A DNA stretch of 64,000 nt from Adiantum capillus-veneris (Eukaryota; Streptophyta; Polypodiopsida; Polypodiales; Pteridaceae), in the NCBI GenBank assembly GCA_014529385.2, contig CM043962.1, positions 51,479,905 through 51,543,904 on the forward strand, in the 5' to 3' direction. Positions 23,552 through 35,147 of this stretch are shown here, piece by piece. The notes beneath the pieces are model-generated. The model saw only the letters and a program-made list of their open reading frames with translations. It ran no database searches and was not told the origin of the DNA. Position 1 is the first letter of the stretch; each line of letters begins with the position of its first letter. The position numbers and the translations under genes were made by a program.

Positions 23552-24515
23552 TGTTGGACGGGAAGCTACTCACACACCCATGAAGTGCATGCAAACACTA
23601 CCTAGATCAACATAATGTCAATCGAGGACACAGATGACACGATAGGCACACGGAGGAAATCTCTTAAGCTTGTCAGGCTGAGACCATCCTACACATACAA
23701 CACTCAGGAAGGCCAACTAAACCACAATCAAGAACCTCACTGTCCTCAACTACACCACCTAGCCACATACACACATACGGAAGGTAACTCACCTAATCAT
23801 GCCAGATTCCTACGAAACTTAAGGAACACCATCCCCTCACTAGGATACACCTGTCCCTAAGCTTCTACACTCAAAACCCTCACTCTAAACCCATCTGCGG
23901 AAAACGCGTAGGATGACAGAGCTGAATTTTGAAAGTGACCGAAACTGAAATTTATGAGTACCTATGCGTAGCTTACGTCGCCACGCACAATTCTATAGAC
24001 TACTAGCACGCAGAAAACAGACATCGTTTGATACACTTACGACCACAAATAGCTCGTAGATGCGTCGGCGTTTGCGCTTCTTCTCGCGTGGAATGCTTGG
24101 TGTTGTCGCGTAGCTCTCCTCGAGCCTACAGCAATGGTGCAGTCGGATCTCCAATGTGTTGAGCGAGCCGGGCGTAGCGAGAGGATGAATCTCACGCTCA
24201 CTCTCTTTCTCTCTCACACACAGTAGACGGCAGCGCTAAAACTTTGATTATGATAAAAAGTCCTTTTTACAAAATGACCTAGGTACCTTATATACCAAGG
24301 CTACCTTAGGTTTAGCCAAAATTGGGGTTGAAGGGGTCAAATGGCTTTGTATTTACAATCTGGAAGTGCCATTGTACCCCGGATTCTGAAACTAGAATAA
24401 CTACTCATTACAAATGATGTTTATATCCATAATCCGCAGCATTTCATAACTCGCAAAAGATAAGACTTTGGTACGAAACTTGAGTTATGTTGTGTTGTTG
24501 ACCCAACGGTCAACA
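23552..24515 (-). repeat. Gypsy B 3' LTR
   Basis: This 964-bp LTR matches 35148-36111. On the minus strand it holds TATATAAGG (near 24286-24294), a probable promoter TATA box. It contains a short stretch, ACGCGTAGGATG (near 23904), that resembles the leader palindromes of the same element. Confidence 0.95.
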
Positions 24516-24530
24516 TTCCCCCCTTCCGCG
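24516..24530 (-). promoter_or_regulatory. Gypsy B polypurine tract
   Basis: On the minus strand the sequence is CGCGGAAGGGGGGAA directly before the LTR start, the normal place and composition of the plus-strand primer for reverse transcription. Confidence 0.88.
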
Positions 24531-24583
24531 TTCATGTCGTCCCCGACATGACCTGATTGTCGATGGCGATGTGGTCTTTGCTG

Positions 24584-25116
<533 letters not shown>

Positions 25117-26700
25117 ATTTTGAGATCCTCTGATTACTTTTATGTCTGGTCTTCTTCATTGGGGACTTCTTTGTTCCTGTGCAATCATGTTGTTAGTGTT
25201 GTCTGCAACTTTGTCATTGTAGGCCATTCTTCGACTCGCCATTGAGGAGAAGTATGCTATGATCTGAAATTGGTGCTCCAATTCATTTGTCAATTGATTT
25301 GAGTAGCATTTCCTTATTGTTGATGTAGAAGGAATATGTACAAGAGGATGGTGATAGGTGTCTTTAGATTAGGGTCTAAAACCTGGATGACCAAAGGGAA
25401 AAAACCCGGTGGGAAAAAAAATGCCTTTGGTATACGCTCTTATTGGAGTCGATTAGTTGAATGTGAAGTACATGTTCATGAAAGGTGAGTGCTTGGGTGA
25501 AACACGGAAAGAGTGCCTGATGCAAGTGCCAATTATGGGACACTCTATATGCATATGAGAAATTTGTCAACAAAAGCATGCAATGTGAAAGAAGGAGATG
25601 ATGGGTGTTTCGAGGAATAAATGTAGCACATGTGACATCAAAAGATGTCTCAATAGCTTCCACCTTTCCAAGAAGGGTTTTCGATGTAGAAGTTTCTCCA
25701 CTCGTATCTCACTGTTCTCAGTACGTGAGTGTCTTTTGGACCTTCTCCTTCACTTCACCATACTTAAGTACTTAGACTTCGACCCTTTTGCTCACCTATA
25801 CCAGCATGAGCGACACAACGTAAATATGCTCAACTCTTCCAGCTTGAGCAGTACCTAGAATAGCTAAGACGCTTAGACCGCAGAGAATATTACTTGAAGC
25901 TTTGGGACTAACACCTCACTCATGTTGTGGCGTAGCTACTCGACTCTGACTTGTATGACTTGTCGGTTGCATGTTGACACTGCTTTGTGACAAGTTCTTT
26001 GGCTGTTGTAGTGGCTGCTGAGACATACTTCGTGCAGTTTCATCGTTTCCCTATACCTTCTTCTCTTTCTAGTGCTCAAGCCTCTCATCAGTCTTTTCTT
26101 CATGTGGATTATGGATTTTTTTTTTCTTAATAATAAACAAAGAAAATCTTAAAACAACTCAAAAAAAGAAAAATCATTCAAATAGAAATCTAAATGCTAT
26201 GTACACTATACACATGTCCCTAGGGGCTCATATATGGATTTTGTCCCCATACTCCTCTGTAACTCTACTATGAGGACATATACTCTAAATTTCGTCAAAA
26301 ATTTATCACAATAAAACGCAAAAATTCGATGCATCTCACAAAACATTGCCCTCTAATAGTCATAATGTTAGGTCCGCATTCAGAATGCCTCCCCCCTTCC
26401 TATTTGGAGTCATCCTTTACGATAGGATATCACAAAGGGTATGTGTTGTGCTTAGGCAATTAAAATTTGTGCCTATGCAGGCCTTGTAATGTAGCCCTAT
26501 TATGCATACACAGTCAATGCATGGAAAAGATTTATGTTGTGCAAGATGTGGGTATAAGCAATTTACTTATTGGCATTTGTTGGCGAGGCTTCCTATTCTA
26601 AGCAATGTAATGGTCTCTGAAGCTCCTATATCGTTGCTTGATTGAAGCGACTTGCTCTCTTCTAACTGTACTGTAATCGTAGGAAGAATTGTAAGAATTC
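25117..26700. other. Unassigned internal DNA of gypsy B
   Basis: No RT, RNase H or integrase motif could be found on either strand, and open frames are short. This stretch replaces the pol domains expected in an autonomous element. Confidence 0.5.
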
Positions 26701-26729
26701 AAGCGGCGATGCACTGACAGCAGTTTTGT

Positions 26730-27560
26730 TGTTCTTCTTTGGGACCCATTTCTTTGCGATTATTGGCTGTTTTGTTGTTGGCTCTCGTTTGGGAACCCAT
26801 ACTTGCCCATGCTTTGTTTGTGTTTGAAGAGACTTCTTTGGGATCCACCTTTTTGTTGTGTGAGTCGACAGTGGTCTTTGCTTTAGCCCTTGTACGCTTG
26901 GTTGGGGACGGGATTTAGGCTTTGAAAGTAAATACTGTGGTTGTTTGGGAATCCAAATGAATTCCTATTTTTTTTGTGCTTGAATCAACTTCTTTGGAGC
27001 ACAAATCTGAGTTGTGAAAGCTTGCGACTTTGTGATATTCTTACCCGTTCGTGCACGCTTTCCTTTTTTTTTTGTTTTGGTGTTGGATCTTGTGATTTGT
27101 CATTAGAGATCTTTGTCTTCTTGATCCATATCTGTTTTTGGCTGATCTGGCTTTTTGGTATCCAGATTTGTCGAGCTTTTTGGCTTTGTCTTGTTGTCCT
27201 GTTCTTTTGACCTGTCATGGTTGTTGTTGAAGGGGTTGGTGATAGTGATGGTCTTAGTTGATGATAGGGGATGTCGTAAGATTCATCACTATCGCTACTA
27301 TCCTCAGCAAGGTTGACTTCTTGTACTTTCCCTTGATTTTTTGGCTGGTAGTGGAAAGTTACTGTCTGTTTGCTCGTGGGTGGTAGTTTCCTGGAGGACT
27401 TTTCTAGCCCATTGATTAGAGCATTGTTAGCTCATTGCTCTGGTCGTCTTCCTCCAGATGAGTCTTTTCCTCCTTATTAGGAGCCATGTATGAGGATGCT
27501 TGTGGTGGCTGTGTCTTCACGGAGGACTTTGGAATCCACTTTTGATGCACTTTATTCGTG
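26730..27560 (-). repeat. Degenerate W-(I/V)-P-K peptide-coding repeat in gypsy B
   Basis: On the minus strand a Lys-rich peptide repeat recurs with the core Trp-(Ile/Val)-Pro-Lys: AKKWVPKKN, QVWVPKR, KRWIPKKS and EFIWIPKQ share one frame, with their Trp codons at 26746, 26797, 26845 and 26953. RQIWIPKSQ (27162) and QKWIPKS (27536) lie in other frames. Spacing of the first three is 48-51 nt, that is 16-17 residues, so this is a decayed tandem coding repeat following the protease domain. Function unknown; basic, Trp-containing repeats could bind nucleic acid. Confidence 0.65.
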
Positions 27561-28420
27561 TAGCGATGACATTGATTCCTGGGTCGTTGATCTTCTTGAA
27601 GCTCGAAGTGTTCTACAGAGTCATAGAACTCGTCGTCTTCTTCTTCTTTTGATTCTCCACATTTCTTTGTTTGCTCCTTATTTCGAGAGCTTGTTGATGT
27701 CTGGATCTCTTCGTTTTCCTGGATTACACTCACTGCAAAATAAGGAACGACATCATAGCCATTTTCATCACAAAACTTTGTTGTGGGAGCATCCTCCACG
27801 GCGCACACGTCCAGAGTAGCCAAGATGTGTTCCCATCCAAAAGGCTCTAACTCTTCTTCAGGAAATGGTTTTGGGATATAGTCCATATCCTCTATAACCC
27901 GCTCTAGGATACATTCCTCACGTTTCAAGCTACCACATTGTGAAGCTCCACACATCCACAGTTCGTTAGGCTTACCCAACCAAGCTGGAAGTTCTGATCC
28001 TGCTACTGTGGCGGAATCAAACTCATCTACCAGTGTTCTCGTCACATCCCTATAGCTATGGTCCCTCAAGTTTATCTTTGTTATGGTTTCCATATGTCTC
28101 AGGTATATATGGTCATAACCCCAATCTTGGACCATTTTCAATTGTCGCATGAATGGTCTTCCCAGAATGATTTCATAGTTGTTCTTCTTGCCAAAGTCAA
28201 CAACAGCAAAAGTGTGTTCATATTCAATGCCACAAGAAGTAACAATTACTTTTTCTAGCAGTCCTTGGGGCTTTTCCTTGTGTCCGTCTGCAAGCTGCAG
28301 GGTCATTCGTGTGGATCTCAAGGCAGGTTTTCCCCATTTTTTCCAAACCTCTTTGGTTGCAATGGCCACACCAGCTCCACTGTCAAGGATTGCCATGGTT
28401 TGTACACCATTGAATTCCAC
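27416..28420 (-). CDS. Gypsy B aspartic protease region
   Basis: The 334-residue frame begins close to TMAILDSGAGVAIAT, where Asp-Ser-Gly is the retropepsin active site, and continues through KVIVTSCGIEYEHTFAVVD to EIILGRPFMRQL, the conserved C-terminal Gly strand. This enzyme would cut the Gag polyprotein. The following 200 residues are acidic and end near the W-x-P-K repeats. Gypsy C has a clear counterpart at 60382-61139, which supports the domain call. The frame is intact here, although RT does not follow. Upstream, 28430-28881 contains further conserved Gag-Pol linker (LPSYMGEYE) that also matches gypsy C. Confidence 0.85.
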   Translation of the reverse strand: MEFNGVQTMAILDSGAGVAIATKEVWKKWGKPALRSTRMTLQLADGHKEKPQGLLEKVIVTSCGIEYEHTFAVVDFGKKNNYEIILGRPFMRQLKMVQDWGYDHIYLRHMETITKINLRDHSYRDVTRTLVDEFDSATVAGSELPAWLGKPNELWMCGASQCGSLKREECILERVIEDMDYIPKPFPEEELEPFGWEHILATLDVCAVEDAPTTKFCDENGYDVVPYFAVSVIQENEEIQTSTSSRNKEQTKKCGESKEEEDDEFYDSVEHFELQEDQRPRNQCHRYTNKVHQKWIPKSSVKTQPPQASSYMAPNKEEKTHLEEDDQSNELTML

Positions 28421-28929
28421 AGGAAGGGTGGTGTTTCCATCTTCTCCCTCGTAATACTCGCCTACCTTGTTTTATGGAACTGGCCTAGTATTTAGTTGAG
28501 GCATTTCAAGCTCTTTGATGCCTTCCTCGATTTGAGTCATTGGGGTTTTTACACCAAATTTCTCTAGACATTCACCCACATTAGCCCACATGTTTGGTCT
28601 TGTTCTGAGCAACTCGGCTAACATTATTGTATAGGTGACTGGGGTAGATAGAATATCTACTAGCCCCTTTGAATCGATTGCCTTGTTGGGAGACAGTCTC
28701 TTTGATGGACTGCAACCACATCTGACTTGGTCTCGTACTCTCCCATGTAGGACGGTAGTGTACTTAGCGAATGGGGTTGACTATCCATAGATTGTACAGA
28801 TCCTTTGTCGCCCCAACACGATTGCACGTCTACATTCATTTGAGATCCAGTCTCAAATTCCTCTATTGGTGGTAGAAACACTCCTCATTCATCACCAGTC
28901 TTGTCTACTCGCCTTCTTAGGTCATTGGC

Positions 28930-30304
28930 TTAATTGGCCTCTCTGACTTGTTTCCACAATTCGTCAAGACCATCTATCTCTTTACAATCCGTAGGTATAG
29001 CTTGGTGAAATCCCTTGGAAGAGTTATCCGTGGTATTCAGTACTATCCTTGGTTCTAATGCTGGGTCTTTGAGGTTTGGTCTGTGCTCATGACTAGAATT
29101 TGGCTCTTTTAGTTCCTGGTTTGGTGGGATTACTTGTGTAGGCATGACACGGATCACATCCTTAGGTTTTGCAACTGGTGGTTCTAGTAAAGATTGGGCT
29201 GTTTGAATCATTTTCCTGCACATTTCCAATCTTTGCTTTTCTAATTCCGCATAGGGATATGTCATCCACCTCTGTTCTTGGGTTTGGTTGTTTTTGAGCC
29301 TCGCATCACAGGCTTTCAAGAGGGCATCTAATGTCTCATTAACTTTCTCTGCCAACACCGATCCTCCTGAACTAGCACTTCTCGGTTTCTCATCCATGGA
29401 TGGTTCTTCTAGAGGTTTAACCATCTGTGTAAGAGAAGGTGCCTCCTTTTTCTCATGTTGTTTTATCTTCTCCTCAGCTTCGGTAAGCTTCTCAGCTAGG
29501 GATTTTTGCTCTCGTTCCCTGTGTGCTTTTATCCTAGTCTTTCTAGCTTTCCAACTATTTCGTTTGCTCTTGGTTTTTTGACTAGTTGCGTCTGTCTTTG
29601 GTCCATCATCTGTCTTTGGACTCGTGTCACTTTCCGTGTTCTGTCTCTGGATTCTCATCAGCTTTCTTGTGGGCTTGTGCTCTCGTAACCACTTGAACTG
29701 GTACGACATTTTCATTTTCTGAGCTACTAGGTAGCTGAACAAGCCCTAATACATTTGTCGTGATTTTCCTGATATGGTTTGGTTTTTTTGGGCAATCAGG
29801 GATCAAGTGAGTGATGCCACACTCAAGACAATAGGCATTTACTTCAGTGATCTCCGTATGAGGACATTGTTTGACCAAGTGGTTGTCACGACTTTTGTGA
29901 CAATCTGTCTGTGGTTGAGGAGATTCTTTTAGCATTTCCTCTTGGCTATAAGCAATCTTTGACCTAGATAAGACGTTATTTGCAATGAATCGCAATGTCC
30001 TTTCGTCCATTTCATACCTTCTTTCTTTCGACTAAAACCCAGGAGGTGGAGGTTGTACCGGCCTCACCACTCCATGTGTTTCTCTCACATATTGTTGCTC
30101 CGAAGGGTAGTCCTCACTTTGGTTGCTATACCACATTGTAGCTGGTACTGGCGTTGGTTTATTTGATGCTTTCATCATTGGCATGTATCTCATGTCTACC
30201 TGCATTCTAGCACCTGGCAGCGGAGTTTGTTGTCCTAAGACAAGCTGTGGCCTTAAAACTCCTATTGGTCTTGGCGCATTCCCCGTAATGTATCTAGGTG
30301 GCAT
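28930..30304 (-). pseudogene. Gypsy B zinc-finger and coiled-coil gag region
   Basis: Three consecutive minus-strand blocks follow the foldback insertion. 30304-30032 is Pro-rich. 30010-29627 carries the Cys/His cluster YCLECGITHLIPDC (CX2CX3HX4C), then VVPVQVVTRAQAHKK. 29742-28930 is highly charged (Lys/Glu) with a likely coiled coil, followed by SVLAEKVNETLDALLKACDAR. Gypsy C has the same order (58962-59875). A stop separates the first two blocks in the same frame, and the third overlaps the second in another frame, so the region needs shifts or is decaying. These parts would belong to the particle-forming polyprotein and its RNA binding. Confidence 0.7.
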
Positions 30305-30306
30305 TA

Positions 30307-31700
30307 GAAAATTTCGGAGGTCATTTGGAGGGCCTTGTAAGAAATTGTATTTCTCTCTCTAGAAACTTTTTTTAAAATGCACTTGCACCTTGTGAGTACG
30401 TCCAAAAGGACAACCAGACACTCTAAAAAGTAGATTTATATTCCCAATCGTCCTTGAAAACGGTCACTTTTTTATTTAATACGAGCGTCTTTTTCAGGAG
30501 ACAGGTGCGGTGCATTCAATGCAGCTTACGTCATCACTGAAAGTTGAAAAGTCACAAACTATAACATAGTGATAGATTTTGAGGATTTTGACACCACCAA
30601 TGCATCCGGAACGCCAAAATACCCACAAAACGAATGTCTACTTGTCTCATTCCGACATCCGGAGAGGCAAAAAATGTCAAAAAACCCCCAAAAATGTGCT
30701 TTTTACTTAAGGCGCGCGAGGAGGCATTCTAAAATTTTAGAATGCCCCTCTGCGCGCCGTTAGTACAAAGCTCTTTTTAGTGATTTTTGGACACTTATCT
30801 TTCCAAAAAGCCCCTTTTTAGAGGTTTTTGGACATTTTCCTCTCAAAAAGCTCCCTAAAAAAAGGAAAAAAAGGCCTTTTTACTAACGGCGCGCGAGGAG
30901 GCATTCCAAAATTTTGGAATGCCCCCTCGCGCGCCGTTAGTACAAAGCTCTTTTTAGTGATTTTTGGACACTTATCTTTCCAAAAAGCCCCTTTTTAGAG
31001 GTTTTTGGACATTTTCCTCTCAAAAAGCTCCCTAAAAAGAGGAAAAAAAAGGCCTTTTTACTAACGGCGCGTGAGGAGGCATTCCAAAATTTTGGAATGC
31101 CCCCTCGCGCGCCGTTAGTACAAAGCTCCTTCTAGTGATTTTTGGACACTTATCTTTCCAAAAAGACCCTTTTTAGCGGTTTTTGGACATTTTCCTGTCA
31201 AAAAGCTCCCTAAAAAGAGGGAAAAAGGGCCTTTTTACTAACGGCGCGCGAGGAGGCATTCCAAAATTTTGGAATGCCCCCTCACGCGCCGTTAGTAAAA
31301 TGTTCTTTTAGGGGTTTTTGACATTTTTGGCCTCTTTGGATGTCTGAGCGAGGCAATTGGACATTCATTTCTAGGAGATATGTGCGTTCCGGACGCATTG
31401 ACAGTATCAAAAGTTTCAAAATCTTCCACCACTTGATAGTTTTGTGACTTTTTGAGTTCTAGTGATGATGTAGCCCGTATCAAATGCACCGCATCTACCT
31501 TCTGAAAAAGGTGCTCGCATTAAATAAAAGAGAGTGCTCGTCTTCAAGGACCACTAGATTATTAAATGAGGAGAGGGACGCCTTTTATATTTTTGTTAAT
31601 ATCAATCTATTTTTCTACGTAACGTAGGCTCTTCTCTCATTGGAGGAGCTTATTTTCCTCTCTCTACCAAAAGGCCCTCCAAAAGACCTCCGAAATCTCC
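30307..31700. mobile_element. Foldback (long-TIR) DNA element inserted in gypsy B
   Basis: Left end GAAAATTTCGGAGGTCAT and right end (complement) GGAGATTTCGGAGGTCTT start inverted arms of about 400 bp that stay recognisable along their length, for example ATTTAATACGAGCGTC against ATTTAATGCGAGCACC, and TCATCACT in both. TA flanks both ends (30305-30306 and 31701-31702), a possible 2-bp target duplication. The core is the palindromic tandem array at 30704-31297. The element interrupts the gag region of gypsy B right after a conserved Cys/His motif. No transposase is present. It could be mariner-like by its TA flank, or a Mutator-type long-TIR element whose longer duplication has decayed. Confidence 0.78.
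30704..31297. repeat. Four tandem ~177-bp units, each with a 60-bp palindrome
   Basis: Palindromes lie at 30705-30764, 30881-30941, 31060-31120 and 31236-31297, at spacings of 176-179 bp. Each arm runs ACTAACGGCGCGCGAGG then AGGCATTCCAAAA and meets its complement at the centre AATT. The spacer carries TTTTTGGACA and CTCCCTAAAA words repeated in each unit. The outermost copies are slightly diverged. No coding potential. Confidence 0.93.
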
Positions 31701-31702
31701 TA

Positions 31703-33016
31703 ATGAGTAGGTGCTTCTGGAACAGGTTGTACATACCTCTCCCTAGCATTTTCCTTGCTATAATAGCACTCTTCCCCCGTATGGTTCGTCCATTTTCTCT
31801 CAATTTCACACCACTTCGGCTCTCAGGAATCAGACCTTACAAGAGGAATCAACCTCTTGACCAAGTCGTCGATAAGCTTTTCTTGATCAATAGGTGCCGT
31901 TGGCTTGGCAATGGACTCACTTATCTGTGAAACACTGTGCTGAGAGGATGTGTCATCTCCTTGACTCTCTAAGTCCTTTTCTTTGTATGCCTCACAGTTA
32001 TCCACTAGATAAAGAGCTTCTTTGATCAACTCGTTTAGCGTCATCCTCCTTATCATATGCAGATCCTTCTGAAGGCCCGCATGTCTCATTCCCTGGATAA
32101 AGATCATCATCAGTCGTGCTTGCGTAGGTAATTCCGCTCTCGGACAGAGCTTAACATATCTCTTGAGCCGTAATGATGCTTTGCGTACTGATTCATCCTC
32201 TTTCTGTTTGAATCTATGGATTTGCGAGACCGTGTTGTGAGCAATGCCTTTTGGCGAGAATTCTTTAATAAACTCCTCAAACAGCTCATCTAGGGTCTCA
32301 AAATCCCATTTTTCCACCGAATCGAACCATGTAGCTGCATCATCTTCTAGAGTGAATCCAAATCCCGCAAACTGTGTCGCAAAATTTGAAACTTCCTCTG
32401 CTCTAATCACTCTTCTAAAAGCCGCTACGTGATCTCTCGGATCTTCATCTCCGGAGTATTTTCTGTTTACCCATTTCTAGACTTGGGATGGTGTAACTCG
32501 TCGATTGTCTACAAGTCTAACCAGAGACTCTCCCAATCCTTCTCTCGTTATCGCTCTTGAAGGGAATCCTAGTGGCTCTCTTCTTGGAATTCCTATAGGA
32601 ATTCTCGTGTTTGGTGGAGGCATTTGTGGTCCTTCATTGAACAAATATCCACCTCTTTCTAGTACAGTCTGTGGATTTGTGCTTTCTACAACTCTGTATT
32701 CTCGTCCATACTTGTCGACAACTATAGATCTCCATTGATAGTCGACTCCATATATGTAGACATATAAGAGCTTGTAATCCGTTATCTCTTCTAGGTATGG
32801 ATCTGAGCACCTATAAAGATTGACCTCATTGTCGTCAATGTATCTATATAGTCCTTCACTCTCATGACCAATCATCCAGACTCTCTCAACAAGATGGGTC
32901 TTTATCAATTGCAAGTTTGGAAGATCCATTGTGGGAGGATATTCCTCTATCGTCGGGATCTCCAAGCTTGTGTAAGTTGCGTTTGAATCTAGGGTAGACA
33001 GGATTTCTGGGCTCAA
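31703..33016 (-). pseudogene. Gypsy B gag: N-terminal domain and capsid
   Basis: On the minus strand, 33016-32477 encodes a 179-residue N-terminal domain (YPPTMDLPNLQLIKTHLVER) ending in a TAG at 32474-32476. The same frame continues with KWVNRKYSGDEDPRDHVAAF and the Retrotrans_gag capsid domain (FTLEDDAATWFDSV, FSPKGIAHNTVSQIHRFKQK) down to a TGA at about 31820. Beyond that stop comes a Cys/His motif, KWCEIERKWTNHTGEECY, just before the foldback insertion. Gypsy C carries a TAG at the equivalent place between its N-terminal domain and capsid. The product would assemble the particle. Confidence 0.82.
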
Positions 33017-33384
33017 GAGCTTTTGCTTGGTTCAAGTAGACTTAGTCCACTGTGTTCAAGTTCTTTGGTTAGGGAAAAGTCAAAACTATGTCCAAAACCG
33101 CAACCGTTTCGTTACAATTCTCACAAATTGTCGCTTCTAGACACCCCTAACTTGCGGATGAATTTTGAGGCCTTAAACCATGTTTTTTTCAAAATTGACC
33201 TAAATGGTTTCCATAGGCATACATTTGGTTCATGTTTTGCTCTAAGATCTGTAGAGCCGCTCTCAGGCTACGTTTTGATATAAAAACTTTTCCGATCCGA
33301 TACCGTTTGTGAAAGTTATAGCCAAAACAGTGAATTGCAGTTTAGACTGATCAAAATTACAGTTGGACCCTAAAGTTGGCCTAG

Positions 33385-34604
33385 AGACATCCTACGCGTA
33401 GGATGTCTTTTTGCTCAGAATTTAACAAAATTTGGTCCAGAGACTCCCCTTGAGTCCAGCAACACAATGGTATGCTCAGATTTTGGTTTGGATTTCAAAA
33501 GTGGCCTTGAGACATCCTACGCGTAGGATGTCTTTTTGCTCAGAATGACTTGAAATTTTCACCCCAGCTTCTCCTTGGTGTGCTGATCATAGTGGTGTGC
33601 TCATATGTTGATTTGGAGTCCTAAATCAAGCTAGAGACATCCTACGCGTAGGATGTCTTTTTGCTTTGTTTCAACTCAAACTTGCACTGTAGCTTCCCCT
33701 TGATGTGCTAAACTCACATCTATTTTTACTTTTTGATTCTGACACCTATAGGCTGGTCAAATGATCAAGAATCTGTTTCAAAAGCCTGATGTCTGTTCTG
33801 ATGAATTCCTAAGTCAAATCAACTCCAAGTTGGACCAAAATTGACTAGGAGGCTTTCCTAAGGCTATACAACAGCATGGTATGGTCACAGTAGGATTTTG
33901 GTTTCAGAATTATGCTTTAGACATCCTACGCGTAGGATGTCTAACTGCTCAGAATTGCCCCAAATTTGAACCACAGACTCTCCTTAAGGTGCTGATTACT
34001 GTGGTATGCTCAGAATTTTGTTTAGAGTTCAAAATCACACAGAAGACATCCTATGCGTAGGATGTCTTTTTGGCCTGTTTGACCCCAGACTTGTCCCACA
34101 GCTTCCCCTTGATGTTAGTAACCCAGTGGTATGCTTAGATTTTGGTTTGGATTTCAAAAGTCTCAATTTTTAGCTATTCTTGCCTTTTTCAGTCAAAAGT
34201 GCTAAAGTCCGCTTTAAACCCAATTTTCTCACCCAAATGAGCTGAAAACTCTCACATGAACTCAAAACATCAATGCCCAGATCACCCTGTAGACATCCTA
34301 CGCGTAGGATGTCTACTGCTGATTTTTTGAGACTGAAGTGTCCCTGATGCTTCCTTATGCTCTCAGAAAGTGCAAGTATTCTTTACAATTGCAAAAACAT
34401 GCAAAAATCACTCAATTAAAGCCTTTTCTGAAATTTTACGTTTTCTGACTCCGCCTTTTGGCTTTTGGTCAACAAAATTAGGGAAAAACACCCAAGTCAA
34501 TATGTTACTAGGGTAAAACCTACCCTCTGAACCCAGTGGTGCAGTCAAAATTTTCAAATTTGGTCTCCAAAACCCCCTTGAGACATCCTACGCATAGGAT
34601 GTCT
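33385..34604. repeat. Seven 24-bp palindromes in the gypsy B leader
   Basis: The half-site AGACATCCTACG followed by its complement CGTAGGATGTCT forms a perfect 24-bp palindrome at 33385, 33510, 33635, 33919 and 34291. One-base variants occur at 34044 (T in the centre) and 34581 (A in the centre). The first three are exactly 125 bp apart. Sequence between copies is a diverged repeat (TTTTTGCTCAGAAT and a word like CTTCCCCTTGATGTGC). All lie in the untranslated leader between the primer site and gag. No open frame is supported here. Confidence 0.95.
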
Positions 34605-35129
34605 ATGTTTACAGAATTGCAGGTTTTCTTCACAGAACCCTTGCATATGCTGTTTTATATGCACAACATCAGTCAGTCATACAAAAATGTCCACAAAAGC
34701 TTGTTTAATGCATTTTTACCCTCAAAAGCACACTTTTCCGTGATTTCAAATGCAATCAAGCACTTTAGCAAATAATTCAGCGTTGAATAGCTCTAGATCA
34801 GAATCGGATCACTTACCTAAAGCTACTCCTACAAATCATATGGGGTTTTGCATATATGAGTAGAAAAACGCTTCACTGCCACAAACGGACTAGTAAACGC
34901 TTTTATCACCTCACAAATCACTTGACCACCAACAACTACTCTAATCCACCGATCCTAACTAAACCTATCTAGTCGCAGACCCTCGGCAAGACACACGCTT
35001 CCTGGCTATCCACTTGATCGCGGAATATCCTCTTCCGGATCCACTTAAGAAAAACGCTTTCTTTAGCTGAAACTAAATCAAGCAACCATCACACTAGTGT
35101 TAGTAGGAAACCTACTTAGGTCCTTGTGT

Positions 35130-35147
35130 CCCCGGCAGCGGCGCCAA
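35130..35147 (-). promoter_or_regulatory. Gypsy B primer binding site
   Basis: Directly next to the 5' LTR, the minus strand reads TTGGCGCCGCTGCCGGGG, a familiar plant gypsy primer site complementary to a tRNA 3' end. It fixes the orientation of the element as minus. Confidence 0.9.

Noticed and set aside
23615-24217. Frames of 74-81 codons in both gypsy B LTRs
   Set aside because: They are identical in both LTRs by descent, have no domain, and the element's coding strand is minus with gag starting elsewhere.
33385-34604. Regularly spaced palindromes suggesting a CRISPR array
   Set aside because: Spacers are 100-350 bp and diverged copies of each other, the locus lies in a plant retrotransposon leader, and no Cas gene exists.
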